Shown here: positions 1 through 9,656 of the stretch, one piece after another | Numbering within the stretch: the first letter of the stretch is position 1 | How the letters are laid out: the number at the start of each line of letters is the position of its first letter | Assembly: GCA_002049455.2 (NCBI GenBank) | Contig: KV918765.1 | Location: 372,001-436,000, forward strand | From: Porphyra umbilicalis | Taxonomy: Eukaryota; Rhodophyta; Bangiophyceae; Bangiales; Bangiaceae | Length of the DNA: 64,000 nucleotides | Direction of reading: 5' to 3' | The notes under the pieces: model-generated | What the model saw: only the letters and a program-made list of their open reading frames with translations | Databases searched by the model: none | What the model was told of the DNA's origin: nothing | Made by a program: the position numbers and the translations under genes

Positions 1-2117
1 TCCGCCGGTTCGTGACGAACTTTGCAAGGATGGCGGCGCCATTGACGGACCTCATGGGGTCCACGGCCCCTGTCATGGTGCCCCCCGCCACGCCATTGCC
101 GCAGCAGGCGTTCGACCGGCTCAAGGAGGCCCTCACGACCCCGCCGGTCCTCGCACTCCAGCGGCGCGTGCGGAAGTACGTCTTCGACACGGATGCCTGT
201 GGGACGCAAGTGGGCGCCGCCCTGCTGCAAGAGCAAGACGACGGGAAGCTCCAGCCGGTCGCGTATATCAGCCGGCGGCTGGCAACGAACGAGCTCCCCT
301 ACGGGGTCACGGAGAAGAAGTGCCTGGCAGTCGTCTGGGCTTCGCTCAAGCTCCGCTCCTACCTCGAGGGTGATCGTTTCCTCGTGCACCCGGACCACGA
401 CTGCCTGCGGTGGATCCTCAACATCGAGGGTTCGGGGAATCCCTGCTTGGCACGCTGGCGCCTTCGCCTCAGCGAGTTGGAGTTCGACGTCGCCTGCAAG
501 CCGGGGATGACACTCTTCATGGCCGACAGCATCTCCCGCCTGGAGTCCGGGGCCAGTCACGAGACCGCGTTCGACGATTCGGTCCCTGTCTTCGCCGTGC
601 GAGCCAACACGGTCCGGGGGCTCGACGCCGCCAACTACGTTGGCGGCCCTACGGTCCGTGGCATCAACCGCGACGCGGTGCTTTCGGCCCAAGCCGGCGA
701 CGGGTACTGCAAGGAGAACGTGAAGGTCCTGAATGACGGGCGGCGCATCCCGTTCTTCGAGGACCCCGATGGGGTCCTCCGGCGACGCGCGGCGCCCGAT
801 GGCGCCCACCAGGTGGTGGCCCCAACCTCCTTGCAGGAGCAGGTCCTCCACCTGGAGCACGACGCGACCCTCGCCGGGCACCCCGGGGAATCCCGCATGT
901 ATGCGGCGATGCGGCGGTACTACTACTGGGTGGGGATGGCGGCCAACGTCGTCTCCTATGTTAGGAAATGCGACAGCTGTGCCCGGCAGCGCGTGCGCCC
1001 TCTGGCGCGACGCTCGCCCTTAACCCTGTTCCCCGCCACCATGCCCTTCCAGGACATTGCTGTGGACCTCTACGGGCCCCTCGACCGAACGGCCGCCGGC
1101 CACCGGTTCATCCTGGTGATCACCGATCGATTCACCAAGCTGGTGCGCGCCATCCCGATGGACGGTACGTCGGCGGTGGACTGCGCCTCGGCCGTCCTGG
1201 ACTGCTGGGTAGGCGCTTATGGTCCGCCGGACTGGCTGCTCTCGGACGGGGGAACCCAGTTCACCAGCCACTTCTGGGGCCAGGTTTGCAACCTGCTCTC
1301 CATCGAGCCTCAGATGACGTCGCCGTCACACCCGCAGACGAACGGGCAGACGGAGCGGTTCAACCGCACGATGCATACGATCCTAAATCACTACGTGGCG
1401 GAGCATCCGCGGTCCTGGGACCAACTCCTTGGGGCCCTGACGCTGGCGTACAACAGCCACCCCCACCGTAGCACCGGGGTTGCCCCGCTGGAACTGGTCA
1501 ACCCCATGGGGGTATCCAGCTGGGCTGTCAAGAACATCCCCAAGTCCGGGGCTTACCCCCTTACGGCGCAACGCGGCACTGCCGCCGAGAAGCGGGCCCA
1601 AGCCTCCCTGCTGACCCGCCTCGTGCAGCTCATCCCGCAGATGCGGGCAACGCTCAAGGCTACGCAGGGGCGCTACAAGCGCGACCACGACAAGCGCCTC
1701 GCGCTGCGAGCGGAGACGCTCACCGTGGGGGGCTGCGCGTGGCTGCGCGACCACGCCAAGGAGGAGGGCGCCGGCGGCAAATTGACACACGTCGCCCGCG
1801 TACCGTATCGCGTGGTTTCCACGGACGGCCCGACGGTCCTCCTGGACGTGGACGGGGAGCACCGCTGTGAGAACGTCGCGCACGTCGTCCGCGCCTCGGG
1901 CACGGCCGCCGAATCCCCTTCCCAACACCCCGCGTTGCGGGCAGCGCGCTCCTTCCACGGGGCGGGGGCCGACGGCCAGCGGTATGCCGTGGACCGCATC
2001 GCGGACCACGCGACGCTGCCCGACGGCACCCTCCGGGTCCAAGTCTATTGGACCGGATACCCGCAGCCCACCTGGATGGACGCCGCGGACGCCCCACACG
2101 AGACGCTGCGCGTCTAA
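1..2117 (+). CDS. pol: Ty3/gypsy (chromovirus-type) pol polyprotein, 3' part, runs off left edge
   Basis: The reading frame is open from the first bases, so the RT N-terminus lies outside the window. Counting from the codon at 12, residues 1-20 resemble the region after the RT palm (RRFVTNFARMAAPLTDL). RNase H follows at about 50-180, with FDTDACG and a terminal ADSISRLE. Integrase has an HHCC zinc site (H283, H290, C320, C323) and a DDE triad (D352 in AVDLYGP, D412 in LSDGGTQF, E448 in NGQTERFN). A divergent chromodomain ends the protein (about 658-701; Y, VYWTGYP, TWMD). No stop or frameshift is visible in 2.1 kb, so this copy may be fairly young. In the family, RT copies the RNA genome, integrase inserts the cDNA, and the chromodomain directs integration to chromatin. 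The class assignment is firm; activity cannot be judged from a fragment. Confidence 0.95.
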   Translation, partial: RRFVTNFARMAAPLTDLMGSTAPVMVPPATPLPQQAFDRLKEALTTPPVLALQRRVRKYVFDTDACGTQVGAALLQEQDDGKLQPVAYISRRLATNELPYGVTEKKCLAVVWASLKLRSYLEGDRFLVHPDHDCLRWILNIEGSGNPCLARWRLRLSELEFDVACKPGMTLFMADSISRLESGASHETAFDDSVPVFAVRANTVRGLDAANYVGGPTVRGINRDAVLSAQAGDGYCKENVKVLNDGRRIPFFEDPDGVLRRRAAPDGAHQVVAPTSLQEQVLHLEHDATLAGHPGESRMYAAMRRYYYWVGMAANVVSYVRKCDSCARQRVRPLARRSPLTLFPATMPFQDIAVDLYGPLDRTAAGHRFILVITDRFTKLVRAIPMDGTSAVDCASAVLDCWVGAYGPPDWLLSDGGTQFTSHFWGQVCNLLSIEPQMTSPSHPQTNGQTERFNRTMHTILNHYVAEHPRSWDQLLGALTLAYNSHPHRSTGVAPLELVNPMGVSSWAVKNIPKSGAYPLTAQRGTAAEKRAQASLLTRLVQLIPQMRATLKATQGRYKRDHDKRLALRAETLTVGGCAWLRDHAKEEGAGGKLTHVARVPYRVVSTDGPTVLLDVDGEHRCENVAHVVRASGTAAESPSQHPALRAARSFHGAGADGQRYAVDRIADHATLPDGTLRVQVYWTGYPQPTWMDAADAPHETLRV

Positions 2118-2425
2118 CTGCGCCGCGCCGCGCGCTTGGGGCTGCCCCACACGTCCGCCGACCCGCCGCCGGCGGTCCCGCAGGACTCGGCTCCCGACGG
2201 CGGCGCCGCCTCGGGCGGCGCCGCCGCGCCGCCCCCGGCCATCCGTGCCTGACCCCTTGGGTCGGCGCGGTGGCCGGGCGCGGCGGGGGAAGGGGTTGAG
2301 GTTTTCTGGGTTTTGGTGCCTTGGGGCCGTCGTGGGGGGGACGGGGACTGCGTACCAGCGGCCAAGGCGTGGCGGGGCCACAACGGGCCGCGGACGCTGA
2401 GTGGTACTAAGAGCAAGCCCACGGC

Positions 2426-2431
2426 TTTATT
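2426..2431 (-). terminator. AATAAA polyadenylation signal candidate for the antisense ORF
   Basis: On the minus strand AATAAA lies about 67 bases beyond the stop codon at 2498, the usual place for a cleavage and polyadenylation signal. The 2118-2497 interval between the two convergent reading frames otherwise holds only GC-rich, low-complexity sequence. Confidence 0.4.
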
Positions 2432-2497
2432 CTACGGCGGAAGACGACCTAATGCCGTCGGCCTAAGCGCCACACCTACGGGGCCAGGGCGATGCCC

Positions 2498-5083
2498 TCA
2501 GTCGCGACGACAATACTCCCATACGTGAACGGGGCGGCCCGCCTTGCGTAGGACGCGCCGCAGGGCGGCGTGAAACCGCTTCGCCCGCGTCCGCGGGGGC
2601 TCCAGGCAGGGGGGGACGTCGGCGGCGAGCCGGATGCGGGCGTACTCGACCATAGCGGCGGTGATCTCGCAGGGCCCCACCTCGGACCAGTTGATGGACG
2701 GGTAGTACCCGAACATGGCGAAAACCTGCCCGGACGTCAGAGAGTCCCGCCACTCCGTGGCCGTCACCGGGGTAGGGGGCGTCCACGACGCGGACAACCA
2801 CCAATCGTAGGCGACGTCCGGTTGCCCCGGAACGGGGGTCACGACGGGGCCGGCAACCTTCAGCTCCATCGGCGCCATGGCGGGACAGTCGTTGGCGGGG
2901 ACGGCATCCCAGCGCGCGGGGCGCGGAGCGGCGGGCGCCGCGGCTTCGCCGGCGGGGCGGTACTCGGACCGCCCGTAACACCCGCCGCTAGCGCCGACAT
3001 CGTGGCCCTGGCCGCCGTCGGAGGGCCATGCGAGCTCGTCACGGCCGGCGGCCATATAGCCGCGGTCATCACCCGGACCGGCCGCCGACCACACGCGGTC
3101 GTCCCGCACGTCGGCACGGCGGCCGGGGCCGCCCTCCCAGCGTGCGTCGCGGTCGCGACGGGGGGCAGCGGCGCCGCCGCCCGACTCGGACGCCCACCCG
3201 CGACCGGGCCGGTCACCGGCAGTGTCGGCGTGGTCGCCGCGCCACGTCGCGTCCCAGCGCTCGCCGTGAGCCGTGCCGGCTCTGTCCTCGCGGACCGCGG
3301 CGCGTGGGCCCCACTCGGCGCTGCCGACAAGGGTCGACGCGGAGAAGCCGCGGGAGTAGGCGTCGGGACCCTCGGGGTCGCCGGCGCTGGCCTTCTCCTC
3401 ATCCCCCTCGGGGTCCCGGGGCCCCGGGCGGTGGGGCACAGGTGGAGCCGGGCCGCCGCGCGCCATGTCGGCGTGGCGCCGCTTCCGCGCACGGTACGCG
3501 GCCGACGTGGCCGCCTCCTTTGTCGACGGCGGGACGGCGTCCGGGTCGGGCGAGGTAAAGCCGGCCGGTATCGCCCAAGGCTCCGTCGTCACGGGCAACG
3601 CCGGCGGGGCGACGTCCGCAAGCCGCGGCTCCGCGAGCATGACCCCCAACGGGGTCTGCCGCGTCCGCAAGACGTTCAAGACGCGAACGTAGTGGCGCCG
3701 GCCGTCCGCCACAGTACCCACTTGGTGGGGCAGCAGGGTGCTGGGGGCTTGACGGGTGGTATCGTGGTGGTAGGGCAGCAGGGCATGGACGGACGCCCAG
3801 GGCACCGCCCTCACGATGGCGTCGTACTCCTCCAAGGCGTCGGCGGCACCGCTATCGCCCGGCGCGAGGTCGTCGACCTTGAACTTCCGCGTCAAGTCGT
3901 AGTAGCACGGCGACGGCTCGAAGACACGGTACGTCTCGCGGTACGCGCGCAGCAACCCCAACACGATGGCGGCCGTCAGCATGACGTAGGCCGTGCCCTG
4001 GATGGGTTGGCAGGGGAACGCTAGGAGAAGCGACTGCTGCTGGTGCACGACGGGCGCGTACTCATACGTCAGCAGCCGCGGCGTCGCACACCGCGTGGCC
4101 ATTGCCGGCGGCAAGGGAGCACGCGCCGGCGTCAAGGCAATGTCGGAACGGACGGACAGGAAGATGGCCCCGTGCCCCGCCCGTCGGGCGCTGACGAGCT
4201 CGCCGCGCGCGCGGCGCGCGGCCTTCAACGCCAAGTCCGCCGGGGCGGTCGCGGGGCCCACCGACTCCAAAGCGATCAGGGGGCCCACGCCCTCGAAGTT
4301 GGCAAGCGCCAAGGAGTGACCGAACGGGACCGCAGGGCGGTGGCGGAGGCGTGCGTGCCAGTCCTTGAGGTAGGCGTACTCCTTTTCGCCGTCGACGAAC
4401 GGGAGCTCGGCCGCGGGATGCGGGACCAAGAGCACCCGCCCCGGGTTGCACCGCAACATGCAGCGTAGCCACGCCGCGCTGTCTTCGACGGAGCGGACGA
4501 TGGAAGCGATGTCGCGCTCGGCCGCCGGCCGGGAACCGTAACCCGCCACGTTGGCGAACTCCTTGAAGGCCCGCCACAAGGCGGCGGCCTCGCCGGCGTC
4601 GTGGGGATGAGCCGGGAGGAAGACTTCGCTGACGAGCGGCCAGTAGGCCGAGGCCACGGCCGGCCTCAGCGGGGCGAGCCACGCTCGGACGTCGGGCGGC
4701 GCCGAGCGTGGCGGGAACGCGGGGGCCGACTGCCCTAACAGCGGCGGTCGCTCCTCCGGCACGACCGCGGGACTCCCGCTGGGGGAGGCCGCCGGGCAAG
4801 CCGCGGACTCGGCCCCAGCGCTGGTCGCGGCGGCGGCGCCCGCTGGGCGGGGCGGCTTCCGCCACTCCCGGCCGTTCGGGTCGTACGGGAGCCGCATACC
4901 CGGCGGCACCGACAGACGGACGGGGACGGTTGGGCGGCGCCCGGGCGGTCCCGACACGGGCGGCGCGACGGCGGCCGGCGCCGGCCCCGCAGCGGCGACC
5001 GCCGTGAGCGGGCACGCCAGGGGCGCGGAGGACGAAGCCCCGACGGGGCTGGCGGGAGGCGTCGCCGGGGACGGCTCCATCTC
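2498..5083 (-). CDS. Long antisense ORF of unknown function downstream of gypsy pol
   Basis: I chose the first ATG at 5083 (protein starting MEPSPATPP, about 861 residues). The same frame stays open to 5461 but without another ATG. The N-terminal third is Pro/Ala/Arg-rich. The middle looks like a folded domain of ordinary composition (around VRAWLAPLRP, LWRAFKEFANVAGYG, EKEYAYLKDWHARL, TYEYAPVVHQQQ, YYDLTRKFKVDDL). A Gly/Asp/Arg-rich linker follows, then a second compact C-terminal segment (VAYDWWLSASW, FGYYPSINWSEVGPCEI, HVWEYCRRD). It converges on the pol gene and is followed by an AATAAA on its own strand. I recognise no family. The position resembles the antisense accessory ORFs reported in some plant gypsy elements. 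It could instead be a host gene that happens to abut the element, since the element's 3' LTR was not found. Confidence 0.7.
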   Translation of the reverse strand, partial: EMEPSPATPPASPVGASSSAPLACPLTAVAAAGPAPAAVAPPVSGPPGRRPTVPVRLSVPPGMRLPYDPNGREWRKPPRPAGAAAATSAGAESAACPAASPSGSPAVVPEERPPLLGQSAPAFPPRSAPPDVRAWLAPLRPAVASAYWPLVSEVFLPAHPHDAGEAAALWRAFKEFANVAGYGSRPAAERDIASIVRSVEDSAAWLRCMLRCNPGRVLLVPHPAAELPFVDGEKEYAYLKDWHARLRHRPAVPFGHSLALANFEGVGPLIALESVGPATAPADLALKAARRARGELVSARRAGHGAIFLSVRSDIALTPARAPLPPAMATRCATPRLLTYEYAPVVHQQQSLLLAFPCQPIQGTAYVMLTAAIVLGLLRAYRETYRVFEPSPCYYDLTRKFKVDDLAPGDSGAADALEEYDAIVRAVPWASVHALLPYHHDTTRQAPSTLLPHQVGTVADGRRHYVRVLNVLRTRQTPLGVMLAEPRLADVAPPALPVTTEPWAIPAGFTSPDPDAVPPSTKEAATSAAYRARKRRHADMARGGPAPPVPHRPGPRDPEGDEEKASAGDPEGPDAYSRGFSASTLVGSAEWGPRAAVREDRAGTAHGERWDATWRGDHADTAGDRPGRGWASESGGGAAAPRRDRDARWEGGPGRRADVRDDRVWSAAGPGDDRGYMAAGRDELAWPSDGGQGHDVGASGGCYGRSEYRPAGEAAAPAAPRPARWDAVPANDCPAMAPMELKVAGPVVTPVPGQPDVAYDWWLSASWTPPTPVTATEWRDSLTSGQVFAMFGYYPSINWSEVGPCEITAAMVEYARIRLAADVPPCLEPPRTRAKRFHAALRRVLRKAGRPVHVWEYCRRD

Positions 5084-5453
5084 AGCCGAAGGGGATGAAG
5101 TACTACGGGGCCCCCTTTGCGCCAGGGGGCCTCCGCGGGGACGTCGGCGACGGCAGTGGACGCGGTCCCCGACGCGAGGTGGCGACGCCAGCGGCGGTGG
5201 TGGCCGACGGGTTGGCGACGCGGGATGGCGGGGCGAGGGGGCGGCCCCGCTGCCCGGCTCGGGCCACCTGAGGGAGCGTACCGGATTCGCCGCGCCCGGC
5301 ACGCGGGCCCCGCGGGAGGCCGGATTGGCGCGCCCGAGCGGGCGCTGGCGCGCTCGAGAGGGCGCGGCAGGCGACGGCCGACCGGGCGCCACGCGGCGGG
5401 TGCAGCGCGTTGCGCGCGGGACGGTTTCTCCCGTGAAGGAAACGGACGCTGCA

Positions 5454-5493
5454 GCTTTCACATCATATTCGCGTGAACTTGCTGCGTGAAAGC
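5454..5493. repeat. 40-bp imperfect palindrome, copy A
   Basis: Perfect 8-bp outer arms GCTTTCAC/GTGAAAGC enclose an inner near-palindrome ATTCGCGTGAA. A related structure lies at 8781-8816. It sits just upstream of the antisense ORF frame at 2498-5461, so it could be a regulatory site or a mobile-element terminus. Confidence 0.55.
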
Positions 5494-5915
5494 AAACCGG
5501 CCAATCAGATCAATGCCTGCCGAGCTCGAGCGCTGAGCTGCCGACCTGACCGGCCCGCCTGCACGACCCTTGAGAGGGTGTACAGAACCGGATACGTGCC
5601 AGACATGAACAGGGCCGCCAGACATCAGCGACGAGGAAAGGCCCGAGCGGGGCCACAGACAACAAAGCCTGTCCTGATCAGTCGTCGTGTCTGGGGCCGA
5701 CGACACATGTCAGCGCCCTGGAGCACCCAAAAAAGGGGCTCCCAGATCGACAGCAAAATGAGATACCGTTGTGTCTGCGGCCCTCAGCAGCCCTGTCTGG
5801 CGAGATACAGGCCTCCAGGACCCCTGGGCGCCCCCACAGTGGCGAGATAGTATCAGCACATGCGGTCAACAAAGCGACCAGAGAACCACCTACGGACTGG
5901 CGCCTGTTTCATTGG
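5494..5915. other. Spacer without a supported gene
   Basis: Moderate-GC sequence with no convincing coding frame. I looked for a 3' LTR of the gypsy element here. With the 5' LTR outside the window it cannot be identified. Confidence 0.5.
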
Positions 5916-6275
5916 CCAGGATGACAACTTCGTTTCCGCCACCTGGCCAATGAGCAGGCTGAAATGTTTGTGCGCGCTTTGTGGCCCCTTTGGGGCACCC
6001 CCTGCACGGTACCTCTGGCGGGGGGGGGCGCTGGCGAATCTCGAGGGCCGTGCACGGGGTCGCTGGGGGCCCCTGGCGCGCCGGTAGAATTTTCATGCGG
6101 CCAGGATGCCGCCTTCGTTTCCGCCACCTGGCAAATCAGCAGGCTGAAATGTTTGTGCGCGCTTTGTGGCCCCTTTGGGGCACCCCCTGCACGGTACCTC
6201 TGGCGGGGGTGGGCGCTGGCGAATCTCGGGGGCCGTGCACGGGGTTGCTGGGGCCCCCTGGCGCGCTGGGATTAC
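5916..6275. repeat. Tandem duplication, period 185 bp, two copies
   Basis: The block starting CCAGGATG at 5916 recurs at 6101. The shared text (GAAATGTTTGTGCGCGCTTT at 5961 and 6146, then the same GC-rich stretch with GCACCCCCTGCACGGTACCT) is nearly identical. The copies differ at a handful of positions. Short frames on both strands here are by-products of GC-rich repeats. Confidence 0.85.
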
Positions 6276-6921
6276 AGTGCTGCCAAGCGTCATCCGCAAC
6301 TGTACGCAAATCAACGAACAGATCCACCGACAATACAGAAACACGTTCCGCTGGCTGTCGTAAAAATATTTTGATACATCAAATCGGGCTCGACTTTTTC
6401 TTCTCTCAGAGAATACTTTGAATCCGTCCACTTCGTTCCAAGATCAGGCGATTCCGAGGTTTCCATGTGCCGACTGGGTCTGACACGGTGGACGACCTGC
6501 CCCGCGCGTCGCATCAGGCGGCAAGCACCAGAACGCCGCCCGTTTTGGCAACTTATCAAAAACCTGTTAATTCACTCTCATTGACTTGTTCGGCTGAAAT
6601 TGCTGGACAATCTAAAGTCTGTTCCATGAACGGGGCGCAGTGCCTACTGGTAGATATTTTTAAGCCTCTGGAAGGGCCCTGGAGAGGCTCACTGATGTGT
6701 AATATGCTTGTGTGGATCGAAAATGATTCACAAGGGGTCCATATTATGTTTTCGATCACCTGTGTCTGATCCAGATGGGTCAGGGTTACGGGTTTGTGGG
6801 CCAGGGTTTTACCCCTGTGCGTAGGTCAATGCCGGCGATGCAGGCCCCTCAGCAGCCGATTCCAGGCCCTACGGAAGGGCATGCTCCTCATTCTTGTTTG
6901 CTTCCCACCTCTGTCCGAGGT

Positions 6922-7028
6922 GGCGTCCTGCTGGCGACTGGTCCTCTTGCTAGCAACTGCAGTGGCTGGCAAGAGGGTCAGTCGCCAGCAGGACGCCATG
7001 GTGGAGCCAGCAGCTGCTGGCTCCACCA
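6922..7028. repeat. Two back-to-back long palindromes
   Basis: The first is a hairpin with 29-nt arms at 6922-6950 and 6969-6997 (27 of 29 pair) around an 18-nt loop. The second, two bases further on, is a perfect 30-bp palindrome without loop at 6999-7028 centred on CAGCAGCTGCTG. Either could extrude as a cruciform. No coding frame explains them. Confidence 0.85.
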
Positions 7029-7060
7029 GCCGGCAACAGCCTCGCAGCCGCACTGGTCTG

Positions 7061-8198
7061 TCACCAGTGGCCGCGTTCTTACCCATCCAGCCCCGCTGTC
7101 GGAGCTGACTCAGCAGCTGCCCGACTGACGCTGCATTCGTTTCGGTTGCTGCGCACAGTCCCGTAGCCGGCCCCACCGACCGCTGCCCTGGCCGCACCCG
7201 CAGCCCCAAGCATACAGAAGAACAGAAACAGTACCTTGGCTGTTTACGTAAGAGCGGACCTCCAGCAAACGGCAGCAGACACGCATGGTCAGAAAGACTG
7301 GAAGAGAGAGAAAGCGAAAGTAGGTTCTGGTTACACAGCGATGATGCCCACGAGCCGCACTCCAGTCACCCACGCCTTTTACCCATACCAGTTCATGTCT
7401 CCCCAGTACACAGTGGGGGCGTCGGTGGGCGATTATCGGGGAGCACGTCACTCGGCAATCCGCGAACATACTCACTGTCCCCCATCCGAGAGATAGACTG
7501 GTCAAGCAGCCAGCGTGGTGCTGGGCCGTGAGCGGTCACAGGATTCTGGGAGACCCAGCCACGTCGGGATAGTCCCTCGTTGAGGAGCAGTCGGTCACCT
7601 GCGGAATGGTATCTGCTGATGGCTCCCAGTAGAACCCAAACGCCATCTGCCTGGTCACCTGTCGCCTCGGTTTCCAAAGTGGGGTCCCACGGTCGACCGC
7701 GATACGCGCATGGCCCAACCAGCAGCAGAGCTGGACGAGATGGAAAGAGCGCCGCACGCTGAATTGGCCTGCCACCAGTGGCCGAGCTCCCACCCGTCCC
7801 GCCTCCCTGTCGGGGGTGACCCAGAAGCCGCCTGACTGTTGCTGTTTCGTTTATACTGTCTGCGCATAGAATCGGCGTGCGCCCCGGCGGTCGCTGTGCC
7901 GGCCTCACCCAGAGTGGCATGCAAGCTGTCCACCTGCCGCCTGAGCATTGGCGCCTGAAGGGGTACATGTAGCAGCACACTCGGTACACCGGCCCGCTGT
8001 ACTGAAGTGTCTTCGTTGTTTGCGTACGAGCGGACCGCACTCATGCTTCAGTGGACAAGTAGGGTCAGACAGTATGGAGCTGAGAGAGAGCAAAAGAAGG
8101 TATTGACTACGATGTGATCGTGCAGGCGCGCCACTCTCCAGTCACCCACACTGCAGCCACCCACGCCCGCTACCCGCGCTAGCTTGTGCCTCCCCTAG
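7061..8198. repeat. Diverged direct duplication (about 7061-7406 and 7771-8198)
   Basis: Both copies open with CACCAGTGGCCG, continue through similar CTGTCGG, TTCGTTT and GAGCGGAC motifs, and end with CCAGTCACCCAC followed by a pyrimidine-rich stretch. Divergence and gaps are large, so the boundaries are approximate. No coding frame spans either copy. Confidence 0.45.
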
Positions 8199-8786
8199 TC
8201 CTCTGCAGCTACATCGGCCAACGAAGAAACAGGGAGGCGGGCGCAGGCGTCGGCCGCGGTCAAGCTGTCCACATATAGAGCAACACCAATACGCTGCCGG
8301 AGGACTGGCATGTCAGGTTGGGCAAAGCATAGCGGTGCTCCAAGCCGGGTGCACGGGAACCGCACGTACGGGTGCCCGATGCCGGTCCGCTCGAACGAGA
8401 CGCACGCCTGGTAAAAGCGGCGCCATGGTGGCGGGCGCGACGACGATGGCGTCAACCGCGACGGCATCAGCGTCCACGCGCACATCGTGGCGGCGGATTC
8501 GGTACGGCGGCGGGGGGACCGATCCGTCGGGTCCTGTGTCGCCGTGCTGTCCTCGACGACAGTGGGGACCGATTCGCCACCCCGATCCGGAGATCTTTGT
8601 GGTCGGGCCCCAGTTCTGGGTGGCCCCAATCGGTCCTGATTGCTGCACCGATGTCGAGGATGCGCCCGAAGTTGATGGATTCTCACTGTTGATTTCGTCA
8701 ATCGACGAGCGCATCCGGCCCCCCCCCGAGGCGCGCGGAGCACGCGCGGAGCGCGCGCGCCCCCCTCCCCACCCCCGCGTTTTCAC
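8195..8786 (-). pseudogene. Hypothetical minus-strand gene fragment, probably frameshifted
   Basis: Two overlapping minus frames look partly protein-like. The upstream frame carries MRSSIDEINSENPSTSG and QQSGPIGATQNWGPTTKIS. The downstream frame carries WRRFYQACVSFERTGIGH, APLCFAQPDMPVLRQRIGV and ALYVDSLTAADACARLPV before the stop at 8195. A shift near 8500 would join them. No family was recognised. It starts next to the palindrome at 8781. It may be a decayed exon or element ORF. Confidence 0.3.
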
Positions 8787-8816
8787 ATCGCATATTCACG
8801 CGAATGTCATGTGAAA
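8781..8816. repeat. 36-bp imperfect palindrome, copy B
   Basis: Outer arms TTTCACAT/ATGTGAAA enclose an inner ATTCACGCGAAT palindrome. The arrangement and much of the sequence match copy A at 5454-5493. It too lies at the 5' side of a minus-strand reading frame. Confidence 0.55.
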
Positions 8817-9030
8817 GCTGCACGGCGCATTTCCTACCTCGTTTCTCCCCCTCGTCTGTAACGATCGCCTCGGGGGACTTGACATGCATGGAGGGAATTA
8901 TCTGCATTGGTTGGTGACGGCCCGGGTCAATTCCCATTTGGGGAAATTGGGCCCGGGCGACGGTTTCCGCCCTTTTAGGACGAAGGGCGACGACGGTGGG
9001 AGGCACCTTCGTCGCCGGCAAGTAAACCGT

Positions 9031-9288
9031 GTCTTGATCAGGGGTTGTCAGGATAAATATCCGATATCTTGGGCTACTGTAATTGCAAACAAAACGCCAA
9101 TATTCGACATCTTTTTGCGCCAGCAGCTCGGGATATTGACATAGTAACGTCCAGAGCTTCCCGTAGGTGTTCTTTTTTTCTTCAATGGACAATCATGGAC
9201 GAATATTCTGCGACATATTCCGGATTATATCCGTATTCTGGCCCGGATACGGCCAAAAAACCGTATTCTGACAACCCCTGGTCTTGAT
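9031..9288. mobile_element. Non-autonomous hAT-type MITE with perfect 8-bp target duplication
   Basis: The element occupies 9039-9280 (242 bp). Its ends are CAGGGGTTGTCAG and CTGACAACCCCTG, perfect inverted repeats of 13 bp. The flanks GTCTTGAT at 9031-9038 and 9281-9288 are identical, an 8-bp target-site duplication. CAG-type ends, G-rich terminal repeats and 8-bp duplications are the hallmark of the hAT superfamily. The interior has no coding capacity and repeats CCGTATTCTG near its right end, so it must have been mobilised in trans. Confidence 0.9.
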
Positions 9289-9656
9289 GTCTTGGCGTTT
9301 CGATCGGCCCGACTTCCCGGACCTCGAGTCCCATAGCGGGTGTCGCGCGAGTGGCTGAGACGGCTGTTACTTCCCTCCTTCTGAGGTAACTTCCTAGATT
9401 GTGGTACTACATAGAGCGTGCACTGGGGGGTTCGGTGTGTGTACCGTGAGTGTGATGTACATGTACTTCGATGGACGGCGGTCGTGCATCCTGCTTGTGT
9501 GCTCGAACTGACCACTGAAGACTGTACTGGATTGTCTTTCTTTGTTACTGCGGCTGTTTTTGCTCTGTTGTGCCTGCTTGTGTTCGTGGGTGTGGGCTCG
9601 CACAGATTCGCAGATCCCTCGCGTCTGAGTCCCTGCAGGCCAACGGCCGCAGAAAT

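Noticed and set aside
2570..4024. Plus-strand 484-codon frame opposite the gypsy #1 antisense ORF
   Set aside because: Composition is Gly/Arg/Val-biased and lacks balanced domains; it mirrors the codon structure of the minus-strand ORF and is a shadow.
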